31,254 bases of DNA from JBBQVS01 sp038211295 (GTDB lineage: Bacteria; Chloroflexota; Ktedonobacteria; Ktedonobacterales; Ktedonobacteraceae): NCBI GenBank assembly GCA_038211295.1, contig JBBQVS010000045.1, forward strand, positions 1 through 31,254. Direction: 5' to 3'. The notes beneath the pieces were generated by a model that saw nothing but the letters and a program-made list of their open reading frames with translations, was not told the origin of the DNA and made no database searches. Each line of letters starts with the position of its first letter. Position 1 is the stretch's first letter. The position numbers were made by a program, and so were the translations under genes. Shown here in pieces: positions 29,244 through 31,254 of this stretch.

Positions 29244-30227
29244 ATGTTACGTAATCTTGCTGAATACCATTGGGCCGAACACATCGATGATGCTCTGCTA
29301 TTGATAGGTCGCCTCGATGTAAAAACGGTTCCACTCGCGGGTGGCACGTATCTTCTAGGGTTAGATGATGAGAGTATTGAAGCGGTTGTTGACCTGCGCG
29401 AATTAGGTCTGGCGTACATCTCTGAGGACAAGCGTAGCGTCCACATTGGCGCAATGATGACGCTCCAGCAACTCATAGACGCGCCACTGCTCGCGGATTT
29501 CGCGTCCGGTCTGCTCGCTCGTACCGCCCACGTGTCGTCGGCGTCGCAGCTCATTCGCAACAGCGCGACGATTGGTGGCACGCTTGGGGCTGGTCTCGCA
29601 TCACAAGCTGATCTCTTGACTGCGCTCTCGGTGCTTGAGGGGCAAGTCGTGATGCGTTCGGGATCGAAGACTTCCGTCAATCTCAGTGGTGGCACGACAG
29701 AGCGACCCGGCTTAGCACTCTCTGGCGTTGTCTATAAGGGAAAGCAAGAGCGACGTGTTGCTTGTGATGATGTGGCACAGCAACGACGACCTGCGGAACT
29801 GATTGTCGAGGTTGTGTTGCCAAAGAGTGTCGCGCCACACGGAACCTCGTTCGCACGCGTTGGGCGGACTCCAACGGATATCGCGTTGCTGAATGTCGCC
29901 GCGCTCGTCGAGATCGAGCATGACGTATTTCGCCGTGTGCGCCTGACGTTTGGGGGCGTCAACATGGAGCCAACCCGCGTTCCTGCCGTCGAGCGACTGC
30001 TTGAAGGAAAACCTATTGATGACGCGAAGGGGCTGTTCACCGCTCTACAAACGGGCATGGCGGAATTTCGTCCGCCCTCCGATGTGCGAGTAAGCAATAG
30101 CTACCGACGTGTAAGTGGCATCAGACTGGCGCAACGGGTACTTGAAGAGGCACTCTATATAGCGCGAAAGCAGCAGGCGATACTGGTAGAGCATGGCGTG
30201 AGCGGTGTAAAAATGGAAAGCAGATAA
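29244..30227 (+). CDS. FAD-binding subunit of xanthine dehydrogenase-like molybdo-enzyme
   Basis: A 327-residue medium subunit of the xanthine dehydrogenase/CO dehydrogenase (CoxM/XdhB) type. The FAD-binding domain shows LAGGTYLLG at 31-39 and LIRNSATIGGTLGAG near residues 107-121, both contacting FAD in the family. The C-terminal CO_deh_flav_C-type domain follows (RVRLTFGGVNMEPTRVPAVE, RVSGIRLAQRVLEEAL). In the complex it passes electrons from the iron-sulfur domain to NAD or another acceptor. It lies between ade and the fused FeS-molybdopterin subunit with gaps of 8 and 6 bases. With ade upstream, hypoxanthine or xanthine is the likely substrate, but a related purine or aldehyde cannot be ruled out. 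Confidence 0.92.
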   Translation: MLRNLAEYHWAEHIDDALLLIGRLDVKTVPLAGGTYLLGLDDESIEAVVDLRELGLAYISEDKRSVHIGAMMTLQQLIDAPLLADFASGLLARTAHVSSASQLIRNSATIGGTLGAGLASQADLLTALSVLEGQVVMRSGSKTSVNLSGGTTERPGLALSGVVYKGKQERRVACDDVAQQRRPAELIVEVVLPKSVAPHGTSFARVGRTPTDIALLNVAALVEIEHDVFRRVRLTFGGVNMEPTRVPAVERLLEGKPIDDAKGLFTALQTGMAEFRPPSDVRVSNSYRRVSGIRLAQRVLEEALYIARKQQAILVEHGVSGVKMESR

Positions 30228-30233
30228 GAAATC

Positions 30234-31254
30234 ATGGAACTGGAACTACGGATCAACGGAGTGGTCGAGAGTCTGGAGGTCGCGCCGAGCGAGTCGCTGG
30301 TAACGCTCTTGCGTCGTAATGGCTATACAAGTGTGAAGCAGGGATGTGAGACGGGCGAGTGTGGAGCTTGTACGGTGCTGGTTGATGGAGTGGCGAGGCC
30401 GAGCTGTGTTTTGCTCGCCGCGCAAGCTGGTGGCTGTACGCTCACAACGATTGAAGGGCTGGGAACTCCCGATACACAGCATCCTTTGCAACAGGCTTTC
30501 CGTGATATGGGCGCGATACAGTGCGGTTTCTGTATTCCAGCTATGCTACTCTCAGCGTCGGCTTTGCTCAACCGCACGGCGAAACCAACCGAGGACGAAG
30601 TACGCACCGCGCTTTCGGGCAATCTCTGTCGTTGTATGGGTTATGCCAAATCTGTACAGGCGGTGATGCGGGCGGCTGCGGTAATGCGGGGCGAGGCATC
30701 CGCAGAATATACGCCAAGCAGCGACGTTGGTAGCAGTACGGGACGCCAACGCGCCCTTATTGGAACTAGTGCGGGGAGCGCGACGGGGAAACAGTTTGCG
30801 GTGGGGATAAACGCGTCACTGAGCGTAATTGGCAAGAATATTCGTAGCAGTAACGCCGAAAAAACCGTGACTGGTCGCGCGAATTTTGCCGCCGACGCGC
30901 TACCAAAGGGTATGTTATACGGGGCGGTGCTTACCAGTCCACACGCGCACGCAATCATTCGGAGCATCGACGCATCCGAGGCCAGAGCGATGCCGGGCGT
31001 TCGCGCTGTCCTGACCTATAGTGACGTACAACGTGTCCCGTATGCAAGTGGTGGTACATCAGACATACAAGACCGTTACAGTCTCGACTATACTGTGCGT
31101 TATGTTGGTGATCGCGTTGCGCTTATCGCCGCCGAGACGTTGGAGCTTGTGCAGCAAGCGTTACAGAATATTCACGTCGAGTACGATATTTTGCCCGCGT
31201 TGCTAGACCCGCGCCAGACGTTAGAGGCGAACGCGGTACGTATTCATGCAGAGT
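30234..31254 (+). CDS. Xanthine dehydrogenase-like fused FeS and molybdopterin subunit (partial, 3' end outside window)
   Basis: An open frame of 340 codons that runs off the window. Residues 1-150 are the iron-sulfur part: a ferredoxin-like cluster (C38, C43, C46, C58 in GCETGECGACTVLVDG and beyond) and the second [2Fe-2S] cluster (C97-x2-C100, C132-x-C134 in QCGFCIPAMLLSA and NLCRCMGY). A linker of about 50 residues follows. From about residue 200 the molybdopterin subunit begins with its a/b hammerhead domain (VTGRANFAADALPKGMLYG, TSPHAHAIIRS, DYTVRYVGDRVALIAA). In many bacteria these are two genes; here they are one, while the FAD subunit stays separate. The Mo-binding residues lie beyond the window. 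It starts with ATG 6 bases after the FAD-subunit stop. Confidence 0.93.
   Translation, partial: MELELRINGVVESLEVAPSESLVTLLRRNGYTSVKQGCETGECGACTVLVDGVARPSCVLLAAQAGGCTLTTIEGLGTPDTQHPLQQAFRDMGAIQCGFCIPAMLLSASALLNRTAKPTEDEVRTALSGNLCRCMGYAKSVQAVMRAAAVMRGEASAEYTPSSDVGSSTGRQRALIGTSAGSATGKQFAVGINASLSVIGKNIRSSNAEKTVTGRANFAADALPKGMLYGAVLTSPHAHAIIRSIDASEARAMPGVRAVLTYSDVQRVPYASGGTSDIQDRYSLDYTVRYVGDRVALIAAETLELVQQALQNIHVEYDILPALLDPRQTLEANAVRIHAE

Overview
The window looks like chromosomal DNA of a Chloroflexota bacterium, most likely class Ktedonobacteria. This rests on gene style, not on a marker gene: ECF sigma factors translationally coupled to very large membrane anti-sigma factors, a fused MoaD-MoaE protein, an orphan receiver behind a GAF histidine kinase, and mixed codon use at middling G+C. 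No rRNA, tRNA, CRISPR array, phage gene, transposase or insertion sequence was seen.

Layout. 1-2.6 kb (+): a GntR/UTRA regulator and a TPR protein. 2.6-4.2 kb (-): a fused MoaD-MoaE molybdopterin synthase, then a one-chain MNT nucleotidyltransferase-HEPN protein. 4.2-6.3 kb (+): a DinB-like protein and a CrtI-like FAD oxidoreductase. 6.3-13.4 kb (-): leucyl aminopeptidase, a response regulator with its histidine kinase, a small winged-helix-like protein, and an ECF sigma/anti-sigma pair. 13.8-19.7 kb (+): a SAM/methionine-cycle block (mtnA, HD protein, PfkB kinase, ahcY, and metK behind a SAM-I riboswitch). 19.9-22.8 kb (+): a DUF3267 membrane zincin, an acyl-CoA dehydrogenase and a cyclic-nucleotide-binding/DUF1003 membrane protein. 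23.0-27.2 kb (-): a second ECF sigma/anti-sigma pair, a URO-D-family protein and a small membrane protein. 27.4 kb to the end (+): adenine deaminase, a molybdo-flavoenzyme FAD subunit and a fused FeS-molybdopterin subunit that runs off the window.

How the genes fit together. MetK makes SAM. AhcY splits the S-adenosylhomocysteine left after methyl transfer. MtnA isomerises the methylthioribose-1-phosphate left after polyamine or related chemistry. The PfkB kinase directly upstream of ahcY could remove adenosine, but this is inference. Adenine from SAM by-products or nucleic acids can be deaminated by Ade to hypoxanthine, which the xanthine-dehydrogenase-like genes next to it could oxidise. That enzyme needs molybdopterin, which the MoaD-MoaE fusion at 3.5-4.2 kb helps to make.

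Regulatory structure is rich. A SAM-I riboswitch has a readable terminator and antiterminator. All three convergent gene junctions carry long perfect hairpins. Extended -10 promoters (TGnTATACT) recur. An inverted pair of GGAAC-containing sites sits next to the first ECF sigma gene. The best candidates for something less described are the MNT-HEPN fusion with a broken HEPN motif, the methionine-cycle block with an HD protein and a PfkB kinase, and the cNMP-DUF1003 protein.
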